Assembly: GCA_964489125.1 (NCBI GenBank)
Contig: CAZAXY010000002.1
Coordinates: forward strand, 21,896 to 85,895
Origin: GYS-P2D sp964489125
GTDB taxonomy: Bacteria > Bacteroidota > Bacteroidia > Chitinophagales > Saprospiraceae
DNA: 64,000 nucleotides
Direction: 5' to 3'
Part shown: positions 63,781 through 64,000 of the stretch, one piece after another
Layout: each line of letters opens with the position of its first letter
Numbering within the stretch: the first letter of the stretch is position 1
Program-made: the position numbers and the translations under genes
The notes under the pieces: generated by a model
Databases searched by the model: none
Told to the model about the DNA's origin: nothing
What the model saw: the letters and a program-made list of their open reading frames with translations, nothing else

Positions 63781-63999
63781 TTATGCCGTCAGTCCTTGGA
63801 TCAATGGCCGGGTCACAGCTGACCAGTTGAACCGATCCATAACCATCTGCCTTCCGGCATATGACAGTTTAGTATATAATTCTTGATCCGCCTTGAGTGC
63901 CAGCATCTCACCAGAAAATCGCCTTGGGTTATCAGCGATTAATAGTTCCTCGCCTGGTTCAGCACCCAGCGATTGATTAACAAATGAAGTAGTAATGCA
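63781..63999 (-). CDS. Glycosyltransferase C-terminus, runs off the right edge
   Basis: The last 72 codons of a minus-strand gene continue past the window edge. The visible part reads LGAEPGEELLIADNPRRF, then LALKADQELYTKLSYAGRQM and VMDRFNWSAVTRPL. This is the typical end of a GT4-type (group 1) glycosyltransferase: the Gly-x-E-x-L-I-A-D strand, a helix with Leu-x-x-Asp-x-x-Leu, and an Arg-Phe-x-Trp near the end. Donor and acceptor cannot be inferred. The stop codon is at 63781-63783. Confidence 0.7.
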   Translation of the reverse strand, partial: CITTSFVNQSLGAEPGEELLIADNPRRFSGEMLALKADQELYTKLSYAGRQMVMDRFNWSAVTRPLIQGLTA

Positions 64000-64000
64000 T

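Overview
The window looks like chromosomal DNA of a Bacteroidota species, most likely a marine member of the Saprospiria (Lewinella-like). The evidence is the mraZ-to-ftsZ cluster in its Bacteroidota order, a PorP/SprF protein and C-terminal sorting domains of the type IX secretion system (T9SS), a TonB-dependent receptor paired with a DUF4249 lipoprotein, many short lipoproteins with Cys lipoboxes, and promoters of the TTG-N20-TAnnTTTG type. No tRNA, rRNA, CRISPR array, insertion sequence or prophage gene is visible. The taxonomic placement is inference from gene content only.

Layout. 0-7.2 kb: an edge-truncated TraB/ChaN-like protein, a small lipoprotein, a GNAT acetyltransferase, a beta-lactamase-fold hydrolase, a vWA protein with a WYL-domain regulator, a secreted endonuclease I and a secreted EreA/ChaN-like protein. 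7.6-22.8 kb (minus strand): thirteen division and cell-wall genes, mraZ-rsmH-ftsL-ftsI-murE-mraY-murD-ftsW-murG-murC-ftsQ-ftsA-ftsZ, mostly overlapping or abutting. A three-copy MraZ operator lies over the promoter, and a terminator-like hairpin sits inside the cluster between murE and mraY. 23.1-27.3 kb (plus): a lipoprotein and a fatty-acid degradation group (thiolase, acyl-CoA dehydrogenase, hot-dog thioesterase, histidine-phosphatase-fold protein). 27.4-31.5 kb (minus): TonB receptor, DUF4249 lipoprotein and an LTxxQ-type protein. 31.7-38.9 kb (plus): an epoxide-hydrolase-like enzyme, then a probable beta-1,3-glucan phosphorolysis operon (large GH149-like phosphorylase, GH17-like lipoprotein, GPH sugar symporter). 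38.9-42.4 kb: a DUF6503-like protein, PhzF and MOSC proteins, separated by gene-poor DNA holding two decayed gene fragments.

42.4-58.0 kb (minus) is the most unusual part. A 3498-residue secreted protein combines a subtilase-like domain, MBG domains, leucine-rich repeats and a T9SS tail. About 45 copies of the pentapeptide LSLVN, mostly in a 6-residue GLSLVN unit, are inserted inside one of its MBG domains. Downstream lie a periplasmic-TPR adenylate cyclase, a Pycsar-type membrane effector (DUF5706), and a secreted PPP-type phosphatase fused to a CotH-kinase-like region; the last two overlap by 4 bases. Together these resemble a cyclic-nucleotide signalling or defence module that does not match the published Pycsar layout.

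58.4-64 kb: DUF4349, DM13 and unknown lipoproteins, an AhpD-like protein, an NlpC/P60 hydrolase, the PorP/SprF protein, and the C-terminal end of a glycosyltransferase running off the right edge.
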